64,000 nt of DNA from Anniella stebbinsi (Eukaryota; Chordata; Lepidosauria; Squamata; Anniellidae), in NCBI GenBank assembly GCA_029215795.1, contig JARDYH010000003.1:176278382-176342381 (forward strand). Direction: 5' to 3'. Both the position numbers and the translations under genes were made by a program. Below, piece after piece: positions 33,554-47,573 of this stretch (its first letter is position 1; each line of letters opens with the position of its first letter). Under the pieces are notes generated by a model. The model was not told the DNA's origin and did no database searches. It saw nothing but the letters and a program-made list of their open reading frames with translations.

Positions 33554-34636
33554 AAGCGACTCACTGAACATCAGCATCTTCCTCGCCTCCAATTATTGTT
33601 ATTGCTCCTGTACCAATTTCTGAGAGCCCCAGTAGCAAAAATTCCTCAAGTTCCAGTCACAAGCTTCTTTATCAGTTGTGACATTCCAGAAAATGATAGC
33701 CTGGTAAGCATGGGCGGTGTTAGAAGCAGCCCACCTGGAGCTGGGCCCCAGATCTTCTGAGTTGTGTCCCTGATCTTTAGAGCTGCCCCAGTTCCCATCA
33801 TCTGCCTTAATGCAAGGCTGCTTCTTCCCTCTGAACTCAGTAGCCCTGAAATTACCAGGAGCCCTTAGGACTCACTCCTTTATCAGACTAATAGGGAGTG
33901 TAGCATGAAGGCACCAGCCTTTTAAACTAGAGGGGAGACTGCTACCTTTCCTTCCACAATCTGCTCATTATTTTCATAAAGTCCAGAATCCAATATTGCC
34001 TAACAGCACACTGTCATCCGGCTTGCTCGGTGCATGCCTGACTCGGCAAACACCTGCCCAGCCAATTGCTACTGGGCAATTGTACCTCTACCCTGGATCA
34101 TTGTAGGTAGCAAGGCCCTAATAAGAAGAGCAGGCACATTATATTAAATGGACAGCCAGAGGCCTTCATCATCTGTTGCTTTCTCCAAGATGGACCAGGC
34201 CTCTTACCTTGGGGGAAAAACAGAAATGGGTTTACTTGCAAAAAGGCAGCAATGCTTGAATTTGGGGAAAGGTAGTGTAAGAGAATATGGATTGCCCTGG
34301 CTTGCTTGAGTGTGTCTGGAGCTCCTGGGTTCTGCAATAATCTTTATGGAATGCACATGCTTTTTGCATATGCTTTTTGCATGATCCATGTGACTAGATG
34401 CTGGTTGATGCATGGTCCTCAGCATCAGGGGTTTGCACAAGGCTAGAGAAAGGTAAATAGATGTAGGAAGAGGATAGGAGCTTCTTGCTTGTGGCACCTT
34501 AAAGACTCACAAATTTACTATGGCATAATAAGGAAAAGAAGTATACTTTACAGAAAGTTATTTTGAAAGACGTTGCTTATGATGAAACAAGAGAAAAATG
34601 GCACTTGCTGAAATAAAGGTACAGGAGCCCTGATAC

Positions 34637-34638
<2 letters not shown>

Positions 34639-34700
<62 letters not shown>
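34639..34700. repeat. (TC)n(AC)n compound microsatellite
   Basis: Direct reading of about 14 TC units followed by about 16 AC units. Confidence 0.95.
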
Positions 34701-34702
<2 letters not shown>

Positions 34703-35099
34703 ACTTTAGAGCCTGAGGTGACTATCTCTGACAGCTGATTTGGGTCATCATGAAAAAGCAGCAAATTATTAATCACTTAATGTATTAATTATTATTTTCA
34801 CTGCTAGGAAAGCAGAGGGTTGCTAGTAGGATTTTTTGCCTCAGGGCCAAAACAACTTGACTACCTTTGAATACTGCTATGCACTTTGACCTGGGGTGCG
34901 GGTGGGGGGGAGGCCACATTTGCTGATCTGCATCAGGCAGCATAATGTCTTGGGGCCAGTCCAGAACTTGGCTATAGAGACCTGTGGGGTGGGAAAAGAC
35001 AGCTGAGATGGAACAGGAAATGTTGTGGGGTGGGAAAGCAACTGGGGATTCAGAAAGATCTGTGGATGGGGAAACATGTTCAGGATTACATCAAACTTA

Positions 35100-35188
35100 T
35101 TGTGTAATTCTAAACATGTCTACTCAGAAGTACGTAATACTGAGCTCAATGGGGCTTACTCCCAGGTAAGTGTATCTAGGATTGGAGT
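35100..35188. repeat. Palindromic MITE (actcagaagta / cccaggtaagtg type)
   Basis: Left arm gtctactcagaagtacgtaa, right arm ggggcttactcccaggtaag; this arrangement with 'taggattgg' at the end is a common reptile MITE. Confidence 0.6.
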
Positions 35189-36949
35189 TTATTCTTTTGT
35201 AAATGTGCCCAGAGTTTTAATATCTAGAAAGAAAACTGGGGATTGAAAACTTTGGTAATTTAAAAAACAAACCAAAAACAAAGGTAGCCATACTAGTCCA
35301 TGAGAAATAAAAACCACAGTTCAGCAATACCTTTATTAGGAATTTTGGCTGGTCATAGTGTGGGAATGCACAGAGGCCACGAAGAGGAACCTAATAACTG
35401 TAAAAAAAAAAATTGTGTTCTAGAATCCCAGAAATTTCCAAAATGAAGTCTTTGAAATAAAATGAGAAGCCATCTTCGGCAACTGCTCTCTCTACCTCCC
35501 CACCTGGTCCAGGGACCAGAATCATTAAAGCAACATCCTCCAGTCCTGAGGTCTCTGTCTGATGCTGTTGTGCTTGTTGGTGATTGGGGGGAAGGAAAGG
35601 AGTGAGTGAGGATTTAATCAGAAGTAAATCCTATGTTTAATGGGGGCTGCTCCCTAGTAATTATGTAAGTTTGTAGCCTAAGAACAAGAGATTAATTAGA
35701 TTGCCTTCTATAAAATTTAAATTCTAGTAATTGTTTCTAATTATGCACATAAATTTGCATATGCAAATTAGTATGTGTATATTTGTGCAATATTTTGTCC
35801 TATGGGCCTGAGCCCTAGATCTTTTAGGTACTTAACATTGCCCCTGCTGGTAAGTTTTTATGGGGGCACTACTGGGCACCAAGAGCAAACAGGTACACAG
35901 GACTGATAACAGCTCCATCACAGCAGCACACAAGTATGTCACAAACAATTAAGTATGTAGGACACTTACGGGAAGTGGTAGTAACTTTGGTGGCTTTTTT
36001 ATTATTTACAATGCTAAATGGATGATGTCTTGGCTGTGTATTTAAATGGACCCTCCTAGCATATTTCCACAAACTCCCAATATGTTCAAATTCCCATATA
36101 CAGGGGCTCCAAAGTTCCTCTGTAATGCTAAGCGGCAAGATCCTTAGTCAATCCTTATACACATTGATCATGTTCAATGTTATTTCAAGAAAGTAAAAGG
36201 ATACAGAAAACTAACGCTATAGAAACCAAAGCTTCAGTTTCCTCAGCATGAACACATGAACTGTGCATGGGGGATGTGTGTACAGTTGATACACAATGTT
36301 TACAATACATACCTCCCCTAAAGGAGGGAAACTACTGAAATTGCAAAAATGTGTTATTGCTCTTGACTGTGACACGATAATGAGATTTTTATTTCACTTG
36401 TCTATCATAAAAACTGCCTCAGATGTGTGGAATATTTATTTAAAGACTATCTAAAGCTTTACTGTTGACTTGCATGCACATTTAACAGACAAATATATTC
36501 AGCAATAAAAACACAAACTATGGTATGTTTGAACAATACATAAATGTAAGTAAGTTAAGGTCTGCGGGGACTGCTTCACATATTACCCCTTCTAACACAG
36601 ATTAATCACCATGTATATCAGCAATTGGTGGGGGAGGCATCTGTTTGGTTGCTTTGAGTTTTGGTTATAGGCAGGAGGCCAATAAGAGAAATTGTATTTT
36701 GTATTTAAGCATAACAAAAATAACTGGGAAGTAGCCCTCTGATTATACCCACCATTTCATTTTGAACATGATTCCTTCAACTCAAACAGGTATAGGTAAA
36801 AACAAAAACAAAAAAACCCCTCTGACCTCTCCACCCACCCCAGTTTATTTTTGGGCTACACTGAAAGACCAGACAAGGAAATCGGTCCTCCTCCTCTTGG
36901 ATAGAGTGATGACCGGGCTGCCTGCTCTTGAGAGGCAGTTGTACAAGCA

Positions 36950-37011
36950 CTTCTGGTGGGAGCAGAGATTATTTATATTACTTCTGGTGGGAGCAGAGAT
37001 TATTTATATTA
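36950..37011. repeat. Perfect tandem duplication, 2 x 31 bases
   Basis: The unit beginning cttctggtgggagcagagat and ending tatatta occurs at 36950-36980 and 36981-37011 with no differences. Confidence 0.9.
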
Positions 37012-40000
37012 CACTGACAGGACACACAGTATCTTACAGCCATACCGTGGTATTCATATATCTTGGATAACAAACACTCTCCATGCAATGTTTAATATAA
37101 GCAATGCCCATCTTCATGCCTTTTTGGGCCACTCTATTCTCCAAATGCCAGAAACTATCCTTGTTACCAAAATGATTCCTTTTATATCTCAAATTAAATA
37201 AAATGTAGTTGTCTTCATTACAATTCACACAGATTAACTTCTTGAAAACCTAACATAGATGCTTAAAGACTACTTTTTTGTTGTTCTGAGCTATTATACC
37301 TAGTGAAACTTATAAAGGTTGTGAAAGTTTCAAATTTACCATACCTTTTGAGAAAGAACAAAGGGAAGAAAGTGAGGTAGACAGAACTGAGGAAAGCAGC
37401 AGAAAGCAGTTCAAACAGGTCATGCTCAACTTTCTAATTTTGCCCAGAAACAAAGCAGTGAGCCTAGCAACAGTTTTACCCAATCAGAGATCAAACAAAC
37501 AGGTACAAGGCTCAGCTTCTCAAAACCTCAGAAAGGCCAGCCTCCTCAAGCAACTAGATTGCGTACTGTAAAAAAAAAAAGAAAAAAAAAGAAACTGACT
37601 ATAGTTACATAAATTGAAATGGGACACAAATTAACAATTCTGCATGTATAAGACTCTTCCACTTGTTGAATCAAAAGATGATGTGATTATTGTTTTCTTT
37701 TTAATCAAAAGATGTTTGAACTGTTTCCCTATTTAGCTTTAGGACAATATTATAGGATTTCCTATGTGTTTCTGTGGTGCAGCTGGGGGTAAGAAGTGGT
37801 TGCATTGTGTTCACTGTTTCGTCTTGTCCATTTAAACATTTCCCTGTTAAAACTCTTCATCTTTAACCAATAACTCATTGCATTCCTAAATGTACAGTTT
37901 CTAAGATACATCAGTCCTTTTATTTCAGAAAGAAAAGTTAGTTCAGTTTGATATCCACTTTAAGGTATTCTAGGAAAATCAAGAGTTTCAGAAGCAGTAC
38001 TACAATTAACTTATGCTCAGTGTGTGTGTCCTTCTAAAGCCCAGTTTATATCAGGATCTCAAATCTCAATCCATTTCACATTTTGCAGTGCGATGTCACT
38101 TGTATAACCTCTGACCACTCATATTTAACCATACAACTATTTTAAGTACACCCAGTTCAGTTTCTAGAAAACATGTTTACAAGGATAAAGCAAAAACCAT
38201 GTTTAAAAGACATGTCATTCATTATCAATATAAAACCTTAAATAAAACTCCTAAAACCCACAACCCTTTCAGGAAGATGGTTTTAAACAGATCAGCCCAA
38301 CCATCTTAAAATATATTCTAAATTACTGTAGAAGGCCAACGCAAGCTTTGGTATACTGAAATATTTCCCCTCCTCCCACAGTATGTAGTGAAAAAAGATA
38401 CTGCTCTTTGTTTCCAAAATGAAATCAGTATTTTCACAATTTTATCAGAATTCATGCCATGCAAAAAAAAAAAAAGACAGATTAGGTATAAACAAATGAA
38501 TGCAATTAGAAACTGCTCACAAGCAAGCAAAAGAACGGGGTGCATTTAGCCCTGTCCTTCTCAGTGTGGGTGTGCTGAGAGGGGGCATGCTCTTTCCTTG
38601 GTTTTACACGAGTCTTTTCTATTTCTCCCATCCGTTAGAAGTCAGCAGAAACTGTTAAGATAGCCATGCAGCTTTCCAGTTGAGGAAAAAGAGAAGCACA
38701 ATGGTATATGCAATGCTCTGGTTAAGGACCTGTGTTATAGCATTCTGATTAGTCTCTCATGCACTGTTCTTCTGCTTGTAAGAGGCTCAGAGATGTCATC
38801 ACTCTGTTTCTAGCTGGGGAAGCAGAACAGAGGGCCTCTGAAGAATGATTTGCAAGTCTGGATTAAAATAAACTGTTTCACGCAAAAAGTTGTGCGACCT
38901 ATCACTTTTTAGTGACCTTCACTTTAAGATTGGTTAAAACACAAGGGATCAAAAAACAGGGAAGATTGTGGATTACCCAAAAAACAGTTGCTGGAGACTC
39001 AGGCAAGTGGGGATTCAAAGCAGGGCACCTCTAGGAAGCTCTTAAATCATGTGGATAACCTTGCTAAATCAAGCCTCTCTATTTTAGATAGTTGTAATAA
39101 TGCTATAGCAGTTGGACCAGGGATGGGGGGACACCGAAAGGGGGCCAGTGATGGCTTCACCAAAGTGCCATTTCGGCACAGCTGGAGGGGCTGTCACTGG
39201 CAAAGGGACCACATCCGGGATTGTGATCTGAGCTGGGGCGGGGATTTGGTGGCAGACAAGATGGGTTCTGCTGCCAAGTCCCCTGGATACTGGGCGGAGC
39301 TGTGTGAAAGATCAAGGGAGGGGAGGGGGAAACAATCAATGCACTGTGGGTGGGGTGCCTGATCATCTGTCGGATGCACCAACCATGAACTGGAGGTTGG
39401 TTGCAAAACAATCCCCAGTGCGTGGCTAGTCATACATCATGGATTAGCATGTCATGCAAATGTGCCCAGTGTGTGTTATTATGTGTATGGACTGAGTCAA
39501 TGGGTCTACTCTAAATATGACCAAGTTTGGATCCAATCCAATGTCAGCTAAGCAACTACTTCATGGCAAACAGGAAGAAGTCTCCAGCTATATTTATGAT
39601 ACTTGCCTGCTAGATTACAGCAGTAGCATTTGTTTAGCTCCTATGCTGATCACATGTGTTGATTTTTAGAAAGTGTTTTGACACTAGTTTTAATAGCAAT
39701 ATTGAAATTTCTTCTTGAAATCCCTGTCCCATCTTTGCTATTAAGATAAGCACACTAATGCTTACAAAACTGAACAAAAATCTTGGGATTTTGCTGTTGC
39801 TTTAAAGAATTGCCTTGGGAGTCAAGAAGGTTAAACATGTTCAACTTGAAGAATGTAAAGTGTATTGCCAGGCAAGCGGCAGACATTTTTCCAATCCTGT
39901 ATTCTATAATATACAACATTCATGACTCTGGGTTATTGTTTGTGTACTATACAGCTTCATAGTCCCTATTGCTAGCTCCTGCTGCTGACAGATGAGAATT

Positions 40001-40196
40001 CCCTTTATGCAGATTGATGAGCACTAGCTTTTACCCAGTCTCTGTTTACCAGAAGGACTTTTTTCTCACTCAGTGAAAACACAGTTGCAAAGAGGAAAGC
40101 TTCCCCCCAAGTTCTTTTATGAACCCCCACATATTCTTGGAAATAGTCCTATCTAAACACATTTCTTTAAAATGCTGAAAACAGACTATTCTGTAT

Positions 40197-40200
<4 letters not shown>

Positions 40201-40240
<40 letters not shown>
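40201..40240. repeat. (TA)20 microsatellite
   Basis: Direct reading. Confidence 0.95.
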
Positions 40241-40242
<2 letters not shown>

Positions 40243-41440
40243 TAGCCCTGTCCCCTGTGTAGGAAGAAATTTTAAAACCAGAAATCAAGATGAGGTGTAA
40301 TATCAGAATAACATATGCTAAGATAACCACATATCCACCCCCACCCCTGCTGCCTGTTTCTCCCTCATCAAAGCCATCTCATTTTTTGATTTGTTTTTTT
40401 AGGCCTCCTACACAGACAATCTGTTTAGTGACAGCTTGTCAGGAATGGTTAAATGACTAAATAGCATAGATCTACCTTGTACATTGTATATTCTTTATTA
40501 AGGTTTAAAAACTATCCTAACCATCCTCCCAAGTTGAAATACAAAACCAAAACAAACCAGATTAAAACAAAAATCATGTTTACAGGAGACACTGAAATTT
40601 GTATATAGTCAGTCATATACAATCACACTACGGTTTGCAAGTTATGCATGATTTACCTGTGGGTTTTCCTTTATTCCTACATGGAAATAGGTTTCTAGGT
40701 AAGTCAGGAATTGCGTAATGTATGAACTGACCCTTAGATTTGTGGTGTATGAGAACACATTTCAGTGGCCAAAAGCCACTAGTACTAAAATGTAGAAACA
40801 TTTAAACAGCCAGATACAATTGCCTCTTTAACTCTTATGACACAGCTAAAGCAAAAATTAAACAAGTATTTACATAACTAGAAAAATGTACCAAAATATA
40901 TTTTAAGATTTTATCACCAACAGAGCATTGGTTCTGAACACATTAGTAAGTAGGTAAATCAGGGGATTTGTGATACAGCACTAACTAAACCATGTTGTGC
41001 CAGGCAAAGGAGTTGCCTGTTTACCTTGCAAGGAAGGATGAATACCTCTACATCCAAATAGGAATGAGCCACCCCCTTTCCTTTAAGATTCAGGAAACCT
41101 GTGCAAAAGTATATTGTGAAATAAATTTGCCTGTTACCGAAGCTAAAAATGGAGTAAAACCAATTTTAAGCTGGTTATGTGGAAAGTTATTTTGAGCGTG
41201 TTAGCTATAAGCAATATTGTAAATACAGAGATTAATGGGAAAGTCTGTGGTTAAAATGAGAAGCAATAAGCTCCTATGTATGTAGATCTCCTAAATTGGT
41301 CTTTTTCTATATCTAGAACTCAACAGCAGACAGGTAACAGCAATGCAGAAATGTTACTTATTCTGTAAATATCTTTCAAGAGTAGTTTTTGTATAGCTAT
41401 GTTAACAGAAAATGATAAAGCACACACACAGGCTAAATCT

Positions 41441-41557
41441 GGGTCCTTTCCACACCAGGCTTCTTACCCGGGTTGGCCACCGGCTGCTCCCTGTGCGCAG
41501 ATGGTGCGGGATTGCCCTCCCTTCCTCCCTCTACACTCCTATGGTGTAGAAAGGGCC
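41441..41557. mobile_element. Small MITE-like element
   Basis: GGGTCCTTTCCACACCA at the left is mirrored by TGGTGTAGAAAGGGCC at the right; the interior is GC-rich compared with the flanks. Confidence 0.55.
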
Positions 41558-41877
41558 AAAGTGAGTTGAAAACTTTCTCCAAAACTGAAAAAGGCTGAAG
41601 CATTGCATCAGATTGAGTATCTGCTCTTGATTCAAGAGCCCATTGTTTTATTAGTCCTCAAATAGTTGCTCTACTTATTTCATCAACTGCAACATCATGA
41701 TAAGTAATTTCTGTGGAGTGACTTTTTATGCTTTCTGAAACTCCTGACAACTCATAACACTGTCCTGTCAAGTGATGTTCATCATTTTTAGACTACAAAG
41801 TGCTATTAGAACCAACAATGAGATATTTGAATGACAAAGGCCTGCTACATACCATGGTTTGAGCTTGATAAATTGCA

Positions 41878-42036
41878 ATTTATTTATTTAAAAAAGTATA
41901 CACTGCACTATCATCCCAAAAAGGATTAAGGTGGTGTACATTAAAATTAAACATTCAATATAATAAAATAACTTAAAATCTAAACATAAAACAGTAAAAT
42001 TGGCAGGCGTAAAACTAAGTTTAAACTTTAAAAAAC

Positions 42037-42114
<78 letters not shown>

Positions 42115-42620
42115 TGTGTAGATAAAAGGTTTTAATCTGGCACTGGAAAGCATATAACATTGGCGCCAGGCATACATTCTGCGAGAGAGTATTCCAAAGT
42201 TAGGGTGCAACTGCAGAGCAGGCCTCTCTCTTGTAGATGTTAAATGCACCTTCTCCACCTTCTCCTGTGGCGATCTTAATTCATAAACAGATTGATATGG
42301 GAGGAGGGCATGCTCCTTCAGATATTTTGGCACCACCTCTGACTTTAAAAGGTAAGCACCTTGAATTGGGCTCAGTAGCAGTCAATTGGGCTCAGAAGTT
42401 TCTTCAGAACAGATGTAATATGGCTTCACCTAGGCAAGCCAGCCAGAAATCTAACAGCTAGTTCTGTACTAGTTGGAGCTTCCAAACTGGTTTCAAGGGC
42501 AGTCTCATATATAACATGTTACAGTAATCCAACCTGGAGGTTACTACTGCATGGATTACTGTAGCCAGTCTATCCCTATCCCAATTTCTTGCCTCCCTAA
42601 AATGCACACTCAAATTTCCC
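41878..42620 (-). mobile_element. L2-type LINE 3' portion
   Basis: Blocks on + such as ggtttcaagggcagtctc, taacatgttacagtaatcca, acctggaggttactactgca and ttggcgccaggcatacattc match, in order, the antisense of the abundant lizard L2-type LINE 3' region. Coding frames are broken. The compound (TA)n(CA)n(TA)n repeat at 42037-42112 lies within it. Confidence 0.65.
42037..42112. repeat. (TA)n(CA)n(TA)n microsatellite
   Basis: Direct reading: TA run, CA run at about 42056-42075, then TA run to 42112. Confidence 0.95.
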
Positions 42621-42634
42621 AAGAGCCATATTTT

Positions 42635-42954
42635 TAGGGTGACCAGATAAAATCCAGGTCAGGGCTCACGTAACTTTAACAGTTGTAGAGAAAAGGGAAT
42701 TTCAGCCAGAGTCATTTGTATGCAATTAGTTCCTGGTGAAATTCCCTCTTCATCACAACAGTTAAAGTTGCAGGCACTATACTAGAGTGACCATATACAA
42801 AAGAAGGTAGGGCCCCTGCACCTTTAACAGTTGTGATGAAGAGGGAATTTCACCAGGAACTAATTGCATACAAATGACTTTGGCTGAAATTCCCTTTTCT
42901 CTACAACTGTTAAAGTTACATGAGCCCTGACCTGGATTTTATCTGGTCACCCTA
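42635..42954. mobile_element. hAT-like MITE, inverted dimer, 320 bases
   Basis: It begins TAGGGTGACCAGAT and ends with its complement. The octamer CATATTTT flanks both sides exactly (42627-42634 and 42955-42962). The interior (ctttaacagttgtagag, catcacaacagttaaagttg) matches 27139-27458 in opposite orientation. The outer termini differ from that copy, although the cores are close. Confidence 0.9.
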
Positions 42955-43975
42955 CATATTTTCATGTAGCAACTCTTGAAGGTCAAGTGAAGTATTTGAA
43001 TTTCAGTTCCTTATTTAATATATAAAAGGGGGTATTTTATACAATATTTTTATCAAACATTTGGATTCAATCTCCTAGCACCACCTCCTACAATCCTGTT
43101 CACCAGCAATTACACAAAAGTAGGGTAGATAGGGGACATGTTTGAATTAGGACTCACCTATTTCAAAGCAGTTAATCAGAGTTGTTTTGGTACTATGGCA
43201 CCATATCACATATGATAACACCAGTTACTGAGAACAGTAGCACATTGCCTGAAAAGTGATAATGTGTGGATTGCGAAGAAAGAACAATTAGGTTTAAAGG
43301 GGAAACTGCCTCCTACATACCGGGTTATCTGCCAAACTGAGGAAGTATTAGAATTTGACAAATTAAAAGCTTCTACAGGAAGTCTCCACTGTTCAACATT
43401 ACTTTAAAAATCAGTGAAACTTGACCTACACTCTAGAAAGAATTTACTGTATCACACTTTTGAATTGCATGATAAATTTATAATATTTAAGAAGTTCACA
43501 CAAAGACAATACAGTAAACTAAAAAATACTTTGTGCACTGCACACAAAGACAGCGTTTTAATTTGGAGGTTTGGTTTTTAGTTTTTAAAACTTGTTCTAA
43601 ATGGTATTTTTCTCAGTTATGGATCTCTCCCCACCCCCAGTTATGTTACTGGATTATTAAGCTTCGTGTACAATGCTTATGTGCTGCAAGTCTGTGCACA
43701 GATGACAAATGTGTTTTGGACAGTTTAGGACTTTTAACCATGTTTACCATCAGGCTCAATAAAATGATGACACCCGGTTCACACAATCACCACAGCTTAA
43801 AGAAGCCACCATCATTTGTTTAAACTGTGGTGTGTGCTGGGCGTAATTTCTCTAATTACCCATCTGGGTGTGGCTTACCATGTCATCCAAACATGGGCGG
43901 CATGGCTTGTTTGAAAGGGAAATAACCCCCAAATAACCCAACAACAAGCCATGGGCACTTTGAGGGCTGTTAATC

Positions 43976-44003
43976 TCTTCTGATACTGATCAGTATCAGA
44001 AGA
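43976..44003. repeat. 28-base perfect palindrome
   Basis: TCTTCTGATACTGA followed directly by its complement, no loop. Confidence 0.95.
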
Positions 44004-44708
44004 ACATTCACTCTTAGGAAATGATGTTAAGCATTATACAAAATATGGGCTGGCCAACACCTTGAAAGAAGTGAAGCCTTCTTTCAAGTATGAAAGGGGA
44101 CAGGAGGAGGGGGAGAGTCTGATGATTTATTGGCTGAGAAAGATGGGAAGCAACAAATGTATGTGTGGTTAACAGAGGTAGCACAGGGCACCTTTCCACC
44201 CCAAATTCCCCATCACCCACACTGTTATATATCAATCTACTTTTCTCAATTTACTTAGCCCATTCCCTGCAACTGCTCTTCCATATCAGTTCTCTTCCTG
44301 GACCCAACATACACACCCATCCTACTGCCCATCACCATCCTTTATCATCATGCATTTTAACAAATTGTTACTTAAGGATTTTGGTGTGGGACGGGGAGGC
44401 GGGGAAGAGGTGTTTTTAACGTTTAGACTATAGTTTTAAAAATATTTTTCTAGGTATAATGTTTTGGATGTAGCTGTGATTGAACAAAATCAATTGAATA
44501 CATGTTCAAGAGAAGAGAAAACCTAGGGTGGTATCCATGTAGGCTCTTCCCCCGACAGAATGGCATCCATCATTGGAATGGATTCCTCCGCTCCCAGCAG
44601 TCCTCCAAATTTGCAATTGCAGCAGTTTTGGGGGGGCACATGGCAAGGCAAGAAAAGAGTTCCTTTGTGTGAGTGGAAGTCTGCTCACACAGCACTGGCT
44701 ATGACCCT

Positions 44709-44992
44709 TAGGTCGTTATCACACAAGCAGTTTTAAGCACACCTGCTGCGACTTTGCTCCACTTCTTCAGCTCTGGACTTGCATGACATCATCCCCGTCC
44801 TGCTGCTCTCCCGTCCTGAGGTCGCAGTTTTTAGTTTCTGTTTCGATTTATCCCTGAACAGGCAAAGTCCGAAACAGGCAAAGTTCAACAGGCCAAGCTG
44901 AAATATCGCAGCAATACCAACCACATGTGATTCAAAATGCTAGACCCGCAGAAGCAACCTAGAGGAAAATAGTAGGTGTGATAAAGCCCTTA
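44709..44992. mobile_element. MITE-like element with about 17-base TIRs
   Basis: TTAGGTCGTTATCACAC at the left; the complement of the right end is CTAAGGGCTTTATCACAC. The interior is non-coding. Confidence 0.6.
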
Positions 44993-47485
44993 GTCTTTAA
45001 GCCAGGAATGAAGACCCTCCTGATAAGGCCCAGAGGAGGTTCTCCAGCTGGCCTGACAGCTTCCTACCCTGGCTTTGGCACCACCCCTTCTACCCTAGAG
45101 GGGAAAAGCTCTTATCTCCCATCAGCAGCTGATCAGATACAAGTGCTTTCCCCTGCTTAGCACTGAAAAAACATCCCTTTCTCGGTACTTAGCTGGGTAA
45201 ACCACTTATCAGCTGCTGATCAGAAGTAAAAACCTTTCCCTGTGGGGCAGAGGAGCTGGGGTCAGGACCAGGACACTGCAGAATGATTCAGCCCTACTTA
45301 CTTCTGAACCTTCTGCAGAGGCTTGTCCTGTTTACTTATGAGTAGTCATGCTGCTCTTGCTTACTTCTGAGTAGACATGCTTCCTAGTATAAATTGGTAA
45401 CAATGGAATTGGGGGGGAGCATTTTTCAGCCCTGCCCACTTTTGCCCTACCTACCACTGAAACATGGTCCCCAAAGAACTTCCCCAAAATAGAAACCAGC
45501 TCTTGGACCAAAAAGGCTCCCCATCCCTGTTTTAAGCAGTGGCTACTTAATCAGTAAACAATTATCATTTTCTTTCACAGCAATTTAGGAAACTGTTTAG
45601 CCTGCAGTTTCTACTCGGAGCAAAATAGAAAGGTTAACCTGTTTCCAGCTCAATGTCTTTATGTGGGAGAGAATTGCTTATCTGCTTTCCTTTGAAATAG
45701 GTTTGTTTCATCTTGTATTTAAATGCATTGAGAGCACAAAGATGTTTCCTGTTCAGCTATGTATCACAGCCAATTTTTTTATTCTTTCATAACCAATTGT
45801 GATGAACATGTATTGCAATGTTTTATAAAGACAGCAACTCAAAATAGTTAAGCCAATTTCCAAACTACTTCCTCCAGTACTTGTATTTATTCATTTGTAT
45901 TTGTTACTTGTAACTGAAAGGCAAATTAAGGAAATTTCAACTAATAACACAGTCCATAGCAAGTCACATATGAAGTACAGAGAATGGAAGAGAATTCTTT
46001 TAAAAAATCAAATGACCCTTCAAGCCAGTACAGATTTACATTTAAACATGACAAGAAATACAAAAAAACGATTTAAGCATCGTTTTCAGGATGAGAAAGG
46101 TGATGGCTTTTGCCAGTTTTACCTCCTTTCATTTACACTATTCAACTGCAAGAAAAAGACCCGGTTTGCACATAATGCTAACCAATGGTTTAGTTAACCC
46201 AGGGTTTGTTGCCCTATCCAGGGTTTGCCTGGCAGACAGTTGAACAAACTGTGATGTGTTTTTTCAATTCCTTGGTGGACATATCTGGGAGAGGCTGACT
46301 CCCTCCCCACTCCCTTGTCAAACCAGTACTAAGTAATACAAGCTAGATCGACATGTTCTTCCACAATTAGATCCAAGATAAAACATCCTTTCCTATTAAC
46401 CAACCTGGCATTCAGCAACAGTAATCACAGACCAGAGGAGATTATAGGAAACTCCCAGAGGTACTGAGGATGGGAGATGAACGAGATGCCTCTGTCAGTT
46501 TCTCCATCATTGTTGCCTCTTGTCACCATAGCACCCTCTGCCATACACTGTACTTACTGTGGCCCCAGATACCTCGCCTCCACATCATATTTTTACATGA
46601 CAAATCTGTTCCTTTGCTTACCAAATTTGAGAATAAAACATTTTGGATCTTGTAGGACTAATCAAGAGGGAGTCTCATAAAGAACTTAAGGTATGGACAT
46701 CCCTCTAGAATCTAGATCACTGTCACTGTGCACAAAACGTACACAGGTAGTATTCTCAGGAGCAATTTGAAAACTTGGCATGAGAGCAATTTAAATAAAA
46801 CTCAGTGGGGAAAAAAATAGTATGCCCCCACTGGCAATGGCCTCCCTTCAGAAAGCTCTCATCCTCAAATTGTTTTTTTTTTTTTTAACTCAAGAGAAAT
46901 CTAAGAAGGAGCTGTCCCTGAAACAGCTGAGAATTTAAAAATAAATAAATAGCGAATATGGACACAGAATCCTCTGGATTATAACCAAAGTTTCTGCCAG
47001 CAATATCTGTACAATTCTATGCTTTCAAAAACAAGCCAGCTTTTGTAAGCCTAGCTCCTTTCATTTACACTATTTCAGATACAAGAAAAGTTCTTATTAT
47101 TTTTTTCATTTTGTATATAAATATTTTTATTTAAATCAAGTAAAATAAGCATCTGTGGAACTGTTGTGGGCTCCTTTTAACAACACATTTATAGTATCAC
47201 TAATAATAAAATGTGTCAAAAGTACTGAGCTATTAAAAACATGAGTAAACCCTCAGGATTACTTGTTTTACTATTGCAATTATCCTGTACTTTACGAGCA
47301 CATACACACACACACACACAGCAAGCTGTTAACACAGTTTAAGTTCTTGCATAGCTTCCTACATATGTCAGTGTATGATTAGATCTTAAGAACAAGCTTT
47401 TGGGATTTTGTACTTTAAGTTAACAGAGTTGTCTATTATAAGCCCTACATACAAAAATGAAAGGGCGGAAACAGGTTGAGACTGC

Positions 47486-47573
47486 AATCCTATACCCACT
47501 TACCTGGAAGTAAGCCCCACTGTACAGAAATGGATTTAATTTTGAGTAGACATTAATAGGATTGTGCTGCTAG
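47486..47573. repeat. Palindromic MITE
   Basis: gcaatcctatacccacttac at the left is mirrored by attaataggattgtgctgc at the right; the same family as 35100-35188. Confidence 0.6.

Larger units (their letters stand above)
32851..41877. other. No recognisable gene; SESN1 long-isoform intron or intergenic
   Basis: Noted inside are a candidate MITE (33147-33553), a (TC)n(AC)n repeat (34639-34700), a partial MITE (35100-35188), a 31-base tandem duplication (36950-37011), a GC-richer block at about 39090-39440, (TA)n at 40201-40240 and a small TIR element (41441-41557). The T1 first exon of SESN1 was looked for by motif and not found. Confidence 0.5.
42963..46159. other. No gene recognised
   Basis: Contains the 28-base perfect palindrome at 43976-44003 and the TIR element at 44709-44992, and MITE-like blocks at about 43765-43880 and 45290-45390. 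Confidence 0.5.

Noticed and set aside
42037..42112. Possible CRISPR-like or satellite array from the ordered TA/CA/TA blocks and other simple repeats
   Set aside because: These are plain microsatellites inside a LINE; no spaced direct repeats occur anywhere in the window.
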